From NCBI GenBank assembly GCA_047967505.1, contig CM106540.1: DNA of 64,000 nucleotides. One strand, 5' to 3'. This document shows positions 34,894 through 45,553 of this stretch, in pieces. Below the pieces are notes generated by a model that was not told the DNA's origin, ran no database searches, and saw only the letters and a list, made by a program, of their open reading frames with translations. This DNA is from Dipteris shenzhenensis (Eukaryota > Polypodiophyta > Polypodiopsida > Gleicheniales). Position 1 is the stretch's first letter; every line of letters begins with the position of its first letter. A program made the translations under genes and the position numbers.

Positions 34894-35139
34894 CTCGGGG
34901 GGGGTCACTATGCATGAACCCTCTATATCACGTGCATTCGAGGCCTATTTGTAAAATCCCTTATCTGTAAATTTTTCCTTAATAAAACGTGCCTTTTTCT
35001 ATACAAATCTGTAAATTTTTTTACATTTCATTTTAAATTCTCCCTTATGTATATTAATTTTTGAGAAATGTAGGAATTTAAAATATCCTTCTGTTGAACT
35101 CACGTGATAGTGTTACATATGATGAGTGACCCCCCCGAG
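34894..35139 (-). mobile_element. MITE, CTCGGGGGGGTCACT ends, copy 3
   Basis: 246 bp, oriented opposite to copies 1 and 2, with ends CTCGGGGGGGGTCACT and AGTGACCCCCCCGAG. The 8-bp flanks ACTGCATA and ACCACATA agree at 6 of 8. Comparison with the empty site in CACTA copy 1 (around 255-275) confirms the insertion point inside DUF4218. Confidence 0.88.
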
Positions 35140-37436
35140 ACCACATATAACAATATCATCCACCAAATGTACTATGAGATGTAGTTGGCTTGTGAGAATA
35201 GAACATGGAAATGTCTCCTCCACTAAACAAACCACCTCCACTAACATAAATTGAGGATTCTCAAGCATGATGGGATCTATTTCCTTTGAGCTCACATACC
35301 TAGAAAGGAAAAACTACACAATATTAGCAATATGAACACCTTGCATCTTGTAAAGTACCTCACAAGCTCGCCCATCTTGTAAATACAATATTCACATTTT
35401 GTATCCTATAAAGTACCTCACAAGCTTGCCCATCTTGTAAATACAATCCTTCACGTCCTTTGATATACTACGAGAAATGCTAGTAGGTAGTATGAACTGA
35501 ACACGAGGAATGGTTGATTGGTTGCTTCTAATTCACTCACAAATTAGAAAGGAAAAAGATATTATGAAAATAAAATAGTTACTTGGAGCATCTTGTGCCA
35601 ATCATGAGATTTCAAGCCATATAATTGCTCTACACCTCTTTTCTTGCTCTTTGTGAAGGCCCCCTTCAAACACCTCATGCATCTAGTGGGAGTACAAATT
35701 GTAGTGATAGCTTGCTTCACCGCCACCATCTCTAGCCTTGATAACCTCCACGGTGCACGAGGTAAAAAAACGCGCCCATTTGACCTCTCTTGTGGCCAAG
35801 CTTCACGCATCCTCCCTGTGGTGCATCAATCCTTCCTTATGCCTGCAGAATCTCGTGTCCCATTCAAATGTTCCCAAATGGTAGACGCCACATTCTTGAA
35901 GATATCAAGCAGTTGATTGATCTTGAGGGGGGACCAATATGGTAAATGATAAAAGATAAAGTATCTAAACAAAAGATGGTCTTAGTGGGAAATCTTTATT
36001 TCCAACCAATATAGCACATAATAGTTACAAACCCTTACCGGCTCATGTCAAGTGGTGGAGGAGTCATGGAATCATCCCAAATTCTCATTCAATCTCCCAT
36101 AGTGAGTGACTATGGGGGGACTTCATTCGAAGGGGCGACATATCTAGGATGATCAGGTGGGAGAAATCAATGGTGATTCTCATAGATGACCTTATTCAAT
36201 GCGTCTGCCTATGAGGCAACTAGCGAAGGACCACAAACAGGACATGCATGGTAACCCGATGTAGTGAGACATGATCAGTAGAAACAATTAAGAGTTGAAG
36301 GTTGGTTCAGGGTGTCACATCGAATGCCTACTCATAATTAAAAGTGCAATACTTACCTAAACACTTGCCATAGCTTGGGAAGTCATGCATCGTCCACATC
36401 AAGACTGCTTTGCAATTGAAGTCTCATATGAGGGAGACCTACTCACATCATGCACCTTGATACCTCTCCAAAGTATCTCTAGCTCGTCAATCAAAGGCTC
36501 CAAATAACCATCAGAATTTTTGACTTTATGTTTCCCTGGAATTAGAAGGGATAACATAACATGTCCTTTCTTAATCACCATAGAGGGTGGAAGATTATAA
36601 TTCACCAATATCACTGGCCATACATTGTAAGAGGTGCTTTTGAGACCAAATGGGTTCACCCCATCCATACCCAATACAAGTCTCAAGCTCCTAGGTTCTT
36701 CCTTAAAGCTTGGCCATGTGTCTTCCATATGCTTCCATGAAAGAGTGTCTGTGGGAGTTCTCCACTTGCCATCGGTTGATCGATGGGAGGAATGCCATGG
36801 CATGAGCTCTGCAATGGATTTGCACTTGAACATATGTTGGATGCAAGGGATTATGAGGAAATGTCACACAACCTTACGAGGCACATCAAAAGTTTTGAGA
36901 TCTGCCATATCTCTTGAGGTCGGTAATTTATTCTCCCTTGGAAGCATTTTATACAATAGCCTACATGTGAAGACCATAAATGAGAAAAATCATTCGAGTA
37001 ATTGACCCACTAGCATAATTCACCATGTTTGCAAAATAGACTTTAAAGCTTACTTGAGTAATGCATTCAAACTTGCATTGCTCCATCCATAGATGGTCTA
37101 CAAGTTTAGTAACTCAAGGGAGGCATGTAGAACAGAGAATGTGCACCCCTCAAATAGTGGAGTCGATGCTATAGTAAAAAGATCATCCTACTCCATGCTA
37201 TCATCCCTACCTAAGGATTGATAGACATATAATTCCCGCACCATATCATCAAGCACCTCCTCCTTCACAGCCCCATGAGGTAATGGTGGAGGGCTACTAT
37301 CACCATCACTCCATGCATCCATAATGGTCCCTCCTAAAGATCCCACCTCATATCGCCAATGCTTCACCTCCTCACAACGAGCATAGGGCAACATATGCGG
37401 GTGTGGCACTACATCATGTATCAAATTAAAATGGGA

Positions 37437-37970
37437 TCATAACTCAAACACATGAACACCCATAGGTATCTCCATCAACCTTAACTCTTTAACACTTACC
37501 ATGTTTATGGTCGCATCTAGTGTGCTAATGTAGAGAGAGAAAGTGCTGTTGAGGTGAGAGAATGGCCTGTGCAGAAGTTGGCTGCACCCAAGGAGCTGGA
37601 GAGGTTCTCCTGCATCAACCAAAAGGAGGGAGAAGAAAACTGATGAATTTTTTCATGTAGGGAATGAAGGGAAGAGGTTGCCTTTATAGGCTCAGCCCCC
37701 CCCCATGGCCCAGAGTGGAAGGTAGTAGACACTTGTCCCAGAGTGATTGAGTGTAATTTTGCATGCAGGATACATGTTTCCTCGACATCGATCACACATA
37801 CATTTTATTTTTTGCTCTAACCACATTTCATGATGGTGGATACGGAGGGATTCATCCTCAATGGAGCTACTTGTTAGAGATGAAGACATACTACAGATAA
37901 ACAACCAAAAAAATTTGTTCTTGCATGAGTTGTAAATGTCAAAACTATGTGGAGCAACTAAAAGCACATC
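37437..37970 (-). other. 5' region of CACTA copy 3, no domain recognised
   Basis: Minus-strand frames of 61-92 codons contain MVSVKELRLMEIPMGV, just upstream of the recognised TNP2 N-terminus and separated from it by one stop. They may be leader or first exon. No other similarity was seen. Confidence 0.35.
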
Positions 37971-38754
37971 TAACACCGTGTTTATACTATGGAGTGCATC
38001 TATAAGCGCGTCTAAAATGTAGTGTAGACGTGCTGATAGATGCCCGTTTAGATGTGCAGTTAGCTGCATAGTTAGATGCCCAGTTAGATGTGCAGATAGA
38101 CGTGCTTTTAGACATGCAGACTACGAGCTGATTTTTGAACCTACTTTTAGCGTGCTTTCTTTTCTTCACATACTTTTAATGTCATGTGGCTTGCTTTCCT
38201 ATTAATAGACACAACTATGGACATCCACACTTATCTCCAAGCACCCACACTCATCTCCAAGCTTACACAATCATCCCCAAGCACACAAGAGAAGACGGTG
38301 AACAAGGAAGAGAAGAAAGAGAAGCAGAGGGTGAACAAGGAAGAGAAGAAAGAGAAGCCGCTTTGAAGAAGGACAAGAAGCTTCCATACCTCTATCCAAG
38401 GTAAGTCTCTTGATAGTTGATCTTCTTTGGAATTTGCTCTCTTTGGATTCATCCTGTGTCATATGCAGGGAACGGATATTTTTGGTACTAGTGTTGTTCT
38501 TTTTAGTGTCAGGTACATGTCCTTTTCAATTTTTTTAAAAAGGTGTCTATCAGAGCATGTCTATGAATACATCTAACAGCGTGTCTAATAGTGAGGAAAA
38601 GGAAGGGGAAAGGGAAGAACAGATAACTGACTATCAGAGCACGTCTATAGACATGTCTATAGGCATGTCTATAGGCACGACTATCTATTTTTCCAAAAGA
38701 CAAACGCTCTTTCCCTTCCCCTTCCTCTTCCCCTTCCACTTCCACTTCCAAGAA

Positions 38755-38912
38755 AAGGATTGCATATTGAATGATGGAAATAAGTGATTGCATGAATGAA
38801 GAAAGGGATTGCATGAATGATCGAAAGGGATTGCATGATTGAAGAAAGGGATTGCATGAATGATGGAAAGGGAAAGCATGATTGAAGAAAGGGATTGCAT
38901 TCGTGAGGAAAT
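38755..38912 (+). repeat. GAAAGGGATTGCATGAATGAT tandem repeat
   Basis: Five to six imperfect copies of a unit of about 28-30 bp built from AAAGGGATTGCATGA and ATGATGGAA, lying directly before the polypyrimidine tract. Confidence 0.75.
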
Positions 38913-38929
38913 AAGGGATTGTGTTCTCT

Positions 38930-39572
38930 TTTTCTCTCCTTTCTCCTCTCTTTCCTTCTCTTTTCTCCTCTCTTTTTCTCTCTTATCTCCTTTCTTTTTT
39001 CTCCTCTCTTTTCCTCTCTTTTTCTCTTTTCTCATCTCTTTCCTTCTCTCTATTTTCCTCTCTTTCCTTTACCTTGTCTCTCTTTTTACTTCTCTCTTTT
39101 ATCCTCTCTTTCCTTCTCTTTTTGTCTCTCTTTTTCTCTCTTCTATCTTTCCTTCTCTCTTTTTCTCTCTTGTATCTTCTCTTTTCTTCTCTCTATTTTC
39201 CTCTCTTTTCTCCTCTCTTTCCTTCACCTTGTCTCTCTTTTTCCTTCTCTCTTTTTTTCTCTCTTTCCTTCTCTTTTCGTCTCTCTTTTTCTCTCTTATC
39301 TCCTCTCTTTCCTTCTCTTTTCGTGGTAATTTTCCTCTCTTATCTCCTCTTTTTCTCTATTTTTTTCTCCTCTCTTTTCCTCTATTTTCCTCTCTTTTCT
39401 CCTCTCTTTCCTTCTCTCTTTTTCTCTCTTTCATCCCCACTTTTTCTCCTCTCTTTTCCTCTCCTTTCTCCTCTCTTTCCTTCTCTTTTCTCATCTCTTT
39501 TTCTCTCTTATCTCCTTTCTTTTTTCTCCTCTCTTTTCCTCTCTTTTCCTCTCTTTCCTTCTCTCTTTTTCC
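38930..39572 (+). repeat. Polypyrimidine CTCTCTTTTTCTCT tract, 640 bp
   Basis: Nearly pure T/C on the plus strand, built from CTCTCTTTCCTTCTCTTT-like units with about 40-bp higher-order repeats. The long open frames across it on the plus strand are a compositional effect, not genes. It may lie in an intron or leader of the TNPA-like gene. Confidence 0.9.
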
Positions 39573-39735
39573 CCATGTGAAGCTTCAATAGCCTGACATT
39601 GAGCAAGAAGATACATACTTTTGTCACTCTAATTCAAAGAATGTAGGAGTTTGTAAATGCTTGCTCAATGTAAGGATGTCACTCTATGTTTTCTTTTGCT
39701 CGATGGTAATATTCTTCTTCTTTTCTTTTCTTCAG

Positions 39736-41095
39736 TTCATCATGTGGCCAGGAAGCTCTTCAACCTCACCTGATCTTCGGCATGCCATCTTTTGGGAGTT
39801 ATATAACCTTTTGGGGCACCCTCCCACTCCTGGGGAGTTATACACATACATGATGAGTACTGTAAACACCCCCCAGGAGTCGGTAGTAAAAACTCCAAAC
39901 CACCCCAACCCCACACCAGCTGAGATTACCCTAATGGAGTCGAGATAGCCCAGCCGGCTACAGAGCCGAGACCCTTCTCCCCCTATGGTCAAGAGGCCCT
40001 TCTATCTTGCAGAGCCACCAGCATACTCCCGTGTAGTCAAGAGTCACTTGTCTAGCTACGAGTGGCCAATGTACTAGCTCGACACGCCAGGACAGCAGGC
40101 ATAGTAGCAGGCGAGCGGTGGGGAATGCATGGCATAGTGCTTTGGGAGGCACAGTGGTGGGGACACGGATGATTCAGATGATACAGACGTGCCAGAGGGT
40201 GATGGTACGATCTTGTATGACATCACTCAAACAGGGGCATCTTGATGGATGCACGGGGGAAGGACATCATGGCCTTCATGCGCTCTGTAATTACTAACTA
40301 CAGAGATTGCTTTATTTACTACAAAGACCAATCAAAAAAGTTGGCTGATGAGACCCTCGTTGTTCGCTCTAGGTATCCCAATCCCCCCAATGTTTAGTTT
40401 GCAGATAAATGGGCGAAGTCAAAGATTGTTACGATACTTTGCAACAATAAAAGATCTTTGCTTAAGAGGCAAGCACTAGCTGAGATTGTCATGCTCGAGG
40501 GAGGTCAACCAACAAGGGGCCTGTCACAAGCATGAGTGGAAGAAAGCAATGAAGGTAGTGAAGGTGGACCCCAGTTTGCAACACGTGGAGGCACGAAGGA
40601 TTCAAATGGAGCAATATGGAAGGGTGCATTTTGGAACAGGGGGTGTTGAATCATGGGAGGCCCAATTTGTAAGTATCGATCTCAAATTATATTGTTTATG
40701 TAGTTTATTAGGAGGTTGTTTCTTTGTATGAACCCCTCCATAAATTGTGTCATCTCACAGCTTGATATCATGGGCAGGTACCCTACTCCTGTCGAGATAA
40801 TCTACCACCACCACCATCACAGAGGAGATACATGGAGGCACTTCTATGATGATGGGTTGATTACTGAGGAGCAGTATATCCGGGCTACTGGAGCGCCCCC
40901 CCAGGTATTTAAAAGTAGTTAAATAATGTCAAGATTATAAGTAAAGATTTGATTTTTCATACATTGATACATATTGTCCCTTGTTTATAGGGCCTTGCAG
41001 CTAATCAGGAGGAAGAAGATGAGGAAGGAGGGAGCAAAGAAGGAGGCGAAGAAGGGAGCAAAGAAGGGAGCGAGAACATAGAGAACTTAGATTAG
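39736..41095 (+). pseudogene. CACTA TNPA-like (Transposase_24-type) protein
   Basis: An acceptor TTCTTCAG precedes 39736. The first exon-like block (MWPGSSSTSPDLRHAIFW, Pro-rich) runs to a TAG at 39946 and continues with several stops to KHEWKKAMKVVKVDPSLQ and GVESWEAQF at 40668. The intron 40669-40760 (GT..AG) leads to an exon at 40761-40904 (LDIMGRYPTPVEIIY, HRGDTWRHFYDDG, ATGAPPQ). The intron 40905-40990 leads to the Glu/Gly-rich end, stop at 41093. The fragment at 16858-17440 is a second copy. In this class the protein binds subterminal repeats. Disrupted, so probably non-functional. Confidence 0.6.
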
Positions 41096-41539
41096 TCGTA
41101 GAAGTAGTGCTAGCTACTCTTTTTTGTATTTGAAGCCACTGGCTTGGCTTCATGCCTCTTTTGTATATACACTCCTCTTAACTTTTGTACTTGAAGCCAT
41201 AGGACATGGCTTGGCTTCGTGCTATATGTACATACAAGCACTTTTTGAGCTATGAATTAATATACAGTCCTTTTATTTTTTTTACTTTCAATTTCCTTGT
41301 GCAACGTTCTATCAATTAATGCCTTGTGAACTAAATGCTTTGGAGTTGTAATGTTTTATTTTGAATTGTAATCATCGGCTATAGATGTGCCTGCAATCAT
41401 GCTAATTAAAATGCGGTTGGCTATAAGAATTGAATTGCACGAGGTGGACATGGGATTCTTGTAACTACATAGCATACACAACATACACATCATTCTATTC
41501 AACCACACAAATTTCTGCTTTTATCAACAAAAAATATTA
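41096..41539 (+). other. 3' flank of the TNPA-like gene
   Basis: AT-rich, including AATTAATATACAGTCC and a TTTTATTTTTTTTAC stretch suitable for 3'-end formation. The matching region on the minus strand is 16441-16857. No ORF. Confidence 0.5.
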
Positions 41540-41685
41540 TGTACAGCATCTATAAGTGCATCTATAGACAAGTCTATGTATGTGTCTCTCTATTTTTTTA
41601 AATTTCTAGCAAGGCATCTATTTGCGCATCTATAGGCGTGTCTGTCTGTTATATAGACATGCCTGTAGACACGGGTCTAATAGTG
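41540..41685 (+). repeat. CACTA right subterminal repeats and terminus
   Basis: Units GCATCTATAAGTGC, GTCTATAGACAAG, GCATCTATTTGCGCATC and ATAGACATGCC end in CTAATAGTG at 41685. Confidence 0.7.
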
Positions 41686-41688
41686 TAA

Positions 41689-42384
41689 CATCTAATTCGA
41701 GAACTATAACCTCAAAATGAGAACTCTAGGGGAATATTTCAAAGATTCCCTACTTTTCATGTAAATTTTACATATTTTTTAAAAAGATGGCCATTTTGCA
41801 AAATGTCTTTTGACAAAAGACATAAAAACCATCTTTTTTTGAAAAAAATTCGACAATTATTTTTCAGAAAACAAGCATGAAAACCTTTACTTAGAATACA
41901 AAATCCACATAAAATACAATAATGTCTCAAAACCATTACAATATGGACCTATGCATCCAATGCAAATGAAAAGACCATGGCATGACATATTTCAAAAGTC
42001 TAATATGCTAGAAATTACATTGCTTCACAAATATACATGCCATTGATCCTACAAGGAATAGTACTCATCCTTGGATCCTATACCTTCAAATGCTCTAGAG
42101 TTAAAGCTTTGTGGGGTAAAAGTTGTAAGAGCCTTCCTCCTCCAAACTATCTAGTAAAACATTGTTCGAGTAAACCTAGCCAAGTTGAGATGCCACCCTC
42201 TTTCTTGCATGGCATGTCTTGGCTTTAACTTGTGCACTACATCCAATCAATGTCTTTGGAATTTTTCGGGATAATGTTATGTATTGTGTCGCCTTTGGCA
42301 ATTGCCTTGCTTGTCTCAATTGAAATGCATATATCAGAATATCTCACCTAATTGCTCAGCCAATAATATCATCTACCAAGTTCT
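41689..42384. other. No recognisable gene
   Basis: AT-rich. The longest frame (42037-42228, plus) has 63 codons without similarity. It is bounded on the left by the CACTA terminus and on the right by an LTR. Confidence 0.4.
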
Positions 42385-43115
42385 TGTAAGAAAATAATAC
42401 AACGTCTGTGCTCAATAGACAGTAGGATATCATACGCAAGAGAGAAAACAAGATAGTACGGAGAATAAAAAATTTGATTACTATAGAAGTGATACAATCG
42501 ATGGCACTGCCTCCCAACCGTGCACTCCTATGAAAGAAGCTTCGATGGCATGCTGGAAACAATAGAAGACGGAGGCTGGATGCTAAAGAATCAGGGTTGC
42601 TATAGCTAGTGATGAAATGGGCTTCACGGGCTTGCTCTTATATGGCCACCAGTCATAGTTAGTTAGGCTCAATTGGGTGGCCGACCCAGTCCGCTCAAAA
42701 TGGTCGACTGGGAGTCGGTCCCAAAATAGGCCACCGACCATACGATAGAACCGGTGCGCAAAATAGAGCAACTAACCTACGGCCTCCATTTGGCCCAGAG
42801 CCATCTGGGATCATTTGAGGCTCCAAACGGGCCCCACAACCCGAGAGTGGGCTGCCTCGAGAAATGCTCCATCTACCATCAATGCGGTCAATCAAGGGAT
42901 GCCTTCCCGCACTTGCATGTAGCCTAGTTGCAGTGTGCCAACTCTATCTGAAGCCGTCCAGCCATCAGGCCACACATGGCCCCCATCTGGTGTCCAAACT
43001 AGGACCTACCAGATAACTAAGCTACTCAAATGCCTTCTCCTCATATGGGGGGCTTACAAGTAGAGTTAGCTAGTTCTAGCATAGTTACACAAGAGTGGAG
43101 CATTGATATCTAACA
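42385..43115 (-). mobile_element. 3' LTR of Copia element, family C (731 bp)
   Basis: TGTAAGAAAATA..GATATCTAACA as read on the plus strand; the element itself runs on the minus strand. The polypurine tract TTGAGGGGGGGG (complement of 43116-43127) lies at its inner edge and pol follows. Homologous to the solo LTR at 9870-10504. Confidence 0.8.
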
Positions 43116-43170
43116 CCCCCCCCTCAATGTCCACCCGCAAGTGAACTTACTTTTTTGGCCCAATGCCAAG

Positions 43171-43578
43171 TCAATGAAGATGCCTCTCCAGCAAGTCTCT
43201 TCCAAGAGCCTTCATGCTTCCAAAAGCCTTCATGAAGATGTCCACAGCATTCTCTGTAGTTGGACAGTACTCCAAGTCAACCTCTTCATCCATGATGAGC
43301 TCACGTATAAAGTGATATTGAATCTCAATGTGTTTTGTGCGAGCGTGGAACACCGGGTTCTTTGCAATTGCCATGCAACTCTGATTGTCACATGATAACT
43401 GCGTAGGCTTGTTCTGCACTGCACCCATGTCTCCCAAAGTCCTCCTCAACCACATTGCCTTGCAAGAAGCAAAGCATGCAGATTTGTACTCAACCTCAGT
43501 AGAAGAAAGAGCAACTATGGATTGCTTCTTGCTGACCCATGACACAATTCCAGATCCAAGTGAGAAGCAATACAACAC
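43171..43578 (-). pseudogene. Copia family C pol, RNase H fragment
   Basis: On the minus strand: LGSGIVSWVSKKQSIVALS, STEVEYKSACFASCKAMWL, LSCDNQSCMAIAKNPVFHA, RTKHIEIQYHFIREL, ending in a C-terminal tail before the polypurine tract. The frame is open but cut off at 43578, where the sequence switches without transition to the unit-end sequence of the 17.7-kb element. The element is therefore 5'-truncated, or that element inserted into it. Confidence 0.85.
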
Positions 43579-43579
43579 T

Positions 43580-43975
43580 TATTATATTAATTTTGGACTT
43601 GTCAATGTACAAATTCATTTTTACATATACTTTTGGACTAGTTTTCAGATAAAATTTAAGAAAAACCCAATCTTCAAAGCACATATAAAAACATAAAAAC
43701 AAGCATTTTTTTATATATTTTTTAAGGACATGAAACTAAAATTATAAAATTTAACGCAGCCTACATAAGTTACATGAAAAAATAAGATTCGGTTGTTGTA
43801 AACTCTCTTAATATTTAATGGTGTTAATAAACACCTTCAAAAGTTAAGCCTGAGATTTTCAAGACTACATAAGTTACATGAAAAAATAAGATTCGGTTGT
43901 TGTAAACTCTCTTAATATTTAATGGTGTTAATAAACACCTTCAAAAGTTAAGCCTAATATTTTCAAGACTACAGC
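43580..43975 (+). repeat. Unit-junction sequence of the 17.7-kb composite element, copy 1
   Basis: TTAATTTTGGACT..GT..AAATTCATTTT (43590-43625) matches 61333-61372, which follows the transposase gene. Then a 105-bp tandem duplication (about 43758-43862 and 43863-43967) contains the hairpin GGTGTTAATAAACACC. At 61.6-61.82 kb the equivalent position has tandem GGTGTCAAAAAACACC hairpins. Confidence 0.7.
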
Positions 43976-44001
43976 CATTCAATTTGATGAATTTTCTATT
44001 T

Positions 44002-44436
44002 TCAAGTCCTTAGCCTAAATTCAACCCATTTAAGAGCTGAGCTCATCTCTTCCTCATCGATGTAGTTAAAATTATAGAAGAGAATTAAGGATTGATGAAT
44101 TTTCTCCTGCATAACACTTTGTTTATTCCGAATGGCTTGCGCTTCCTCGGGGGAAAATCTTCCATAATGAGCCACATGCGAAGATATCTCACTTTGAAAG
44201 TCTATCAACTCTCTCCTATATGACTGCAATTTATCTATTTCAGTAGTAGCCATACTTATTTTTCTTTCCTCTTCCTTCTCTAAGCCCTTCTGACAAGCAA
44301 AGTCATCCTTCTCGTACTAGGTTAATGGAGCTGGATTCTGCTTTCTCTCCTCTCTCTTTCCTTGGTTCTCAGCAATCCATTCTTTGAGGCTGCTAATGGC
44401 TTGCTCGACAGAATTGATTACCTTAAAAAGATCCAT
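44002..44436 (-). pseudogene. Small helical protein of the composite element (copy 1)
   Basis: The frame starts MDLFKVINSVEQAISSLKEW at 44436 and ends VEFRLRT at 44002, with one in-frame TAG at 44317-44319. It aligns end to end with the intact 150-codon gene at 61838-62290 (shared SLKEWIA/NLKQWIA, PLT, GRFSPEEAQAIR/GRFDADAERTIR, FNYIDEE/CNYVEDT). Function unknown; the composition suggests alpha-helices with charged residues. It is the last gene on the minus strand of the unit. Confidence 0.7.
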
Positions 44437-45420
44437 AATGGTTGCAAGATGAAAGGAGTATGCTTGAGAAGAGGAGGTAAGGTTGCGGGCAAGATGGAAG
44501 GAGCAAGCTTGAGGAGAGGAGTAAGGTAAGAAGAGTAAAGTGGAAGAAGTGTGGAGAGGAGTACGGTAAGAAGAGTAAAGTGGAAGAAGTTTTTGCTGCG
44601 GGTGAGATATAGAAGACGAACGAGGTGAGGAAGGTAACGAGAGTGAGGAAAGATATAGAAGACGAACGAGGTGAGGAAGGCAACAAGAGTGAGGAAGGTA
44701 ACTAGAGGAGGTAAGGCAAGATGAAAGGAGTATGCTTGAGAAGAGGAGGCAAGGCTGCGGGCAAGATGGAAGGAGCAAGCTTGAGGAGAGGAAGGAGCAA
44801 GCTTGAGGAGAGGAGTAAGGTAAGAAGAGCAAAGTGGAAGAAGTGTCTCCTGCGGGTGAGATATAGAAGATGAACGACTACTAGGGAATTTATAGAACTA
44901 CAGATGCAAGACCGTAATGCGAGATGACTAGATGCAAGATCGTAATGAGAGACATTATAAAATAAAATGATGGGATGCAAGACCGTAATGGGAGACATTT
45001 GAGACATGTAAGATAGTGATAGTACATTGAAATCTATAAAATCAAATGATGGAACACAAGAATGATATAATTAATAGAATCTCATCATGAGATATTCTTT
45101 TAATATAATATAAGTTAGTAATTATTAGAATCTCATCATGAGATATTCTTTTAATATAATATAAGTTAGACTTGCTGTACATAATAAATGATAGATTTTG
45201 AGTACATTGAAATCTATAAAATAAAATGATGGAACATAAGAATGAATTCTTTTAATATAATATAAGTTAGACTTGCTGTACATAATAAATGATAGATTTT
45301 GAGTACATTGAAATCTATAAAATAAAGTGATGGAACATAAGAATGATATAATTATTAGATTCTCATCATAAGATATTTATTGTACATAATAAATTAGACT
45401 TGCAAAAAAGTAAAACCTAA
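44437..45420. repeat. Tandem repeats between the small gene and the protease gene, copy 1
   Basis: 44440-44870: purine-rich imperfect repeats (GGTAAGAAGAGTAAAGTGGAAGAAG, GCAAGCTTGAGGAGAGGA). 45055-45390: three copies of a block with AGAATCTCATCATGAGATATTC and GAGTACATTGAAATCTATAAAAT. Long frames on the minus strand across the first part are compositional. Equivalent but different repeats occur at 62.30-62.83 and 63.03-63.35 kb. Confidence 0.75.
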
Positions 45421-45553
45421 TGTATTGTAATGAATAAATATCATAAAATATCCTAATGTATTGCAACATTTAACATAAGTTTTAAAAACACTATCATTAA
45501 TCAATACAAACAAGATACAAATCTTCAAGGACTCATGTTTCTTTCTACATGTT

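Larger units (their letters stand above)
30878..37424 (-). pseudogene. CACTA TNP2-type transposase (copy 3), with nested insertions
   Basis: On the minus strand: N-terminal part at 37424-37080 (MIHDVVPHPHMLPYARCEEV, then IYGWSNASLNALLK). Transposase_21 is at 36833-36399 (MFKCKSIAELMPWHSSH, LVLGMDGVNPFGLKSTSY, LEPLIDELEILWRGI) and continues at 35920-35590. The zinc-binding stretch before MFKCKS is missing compared with copy 2. DUF4218 is at 35300-34770, the linker at 34740-34370, DUF4216 at 34290-33640, and the acidic tail ends at 30878 (ARVDLIEDEIES). A MITE (34894-35139) splits DUF4218 and a complete gag-only LTR element (31010-33629) splits the tail. Its 3' part is close to copy 1. It cannot make a full transposase. 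Confidence 0.85.
37974..41685 (+). mobile_element. CACTA derivative carrying only the TNPA-like gene, 3.7 kb
   Basis: The right end is clear: ..GGGTCTAATAGTG (41685), complement CACTATTAGACCCGTGTC, followed by TAA. The left end starts CACCGTGTTTATA at 37974, preceded by TAA, as expected for a 3-bp duplication. It would need a 9-bp loss just inside the left end to match. TAGACGTGC-type subterminal motifs lie inside both ends (37980-38115, 38540-38690, 41540-41685). No TNP2 gene lies between, so it would depend on one supplied in trans. Alternative: both this and copy 3 are one large element. Confidence 0.5.

Noticed and set aside
38919-39591. Long plus-strand frames rich in Ser, Leu and Phe
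   Set aside because: A C/T-only tract has almost no stop codons on the plus strand. All frames are open and repetitive, so they are compositional.
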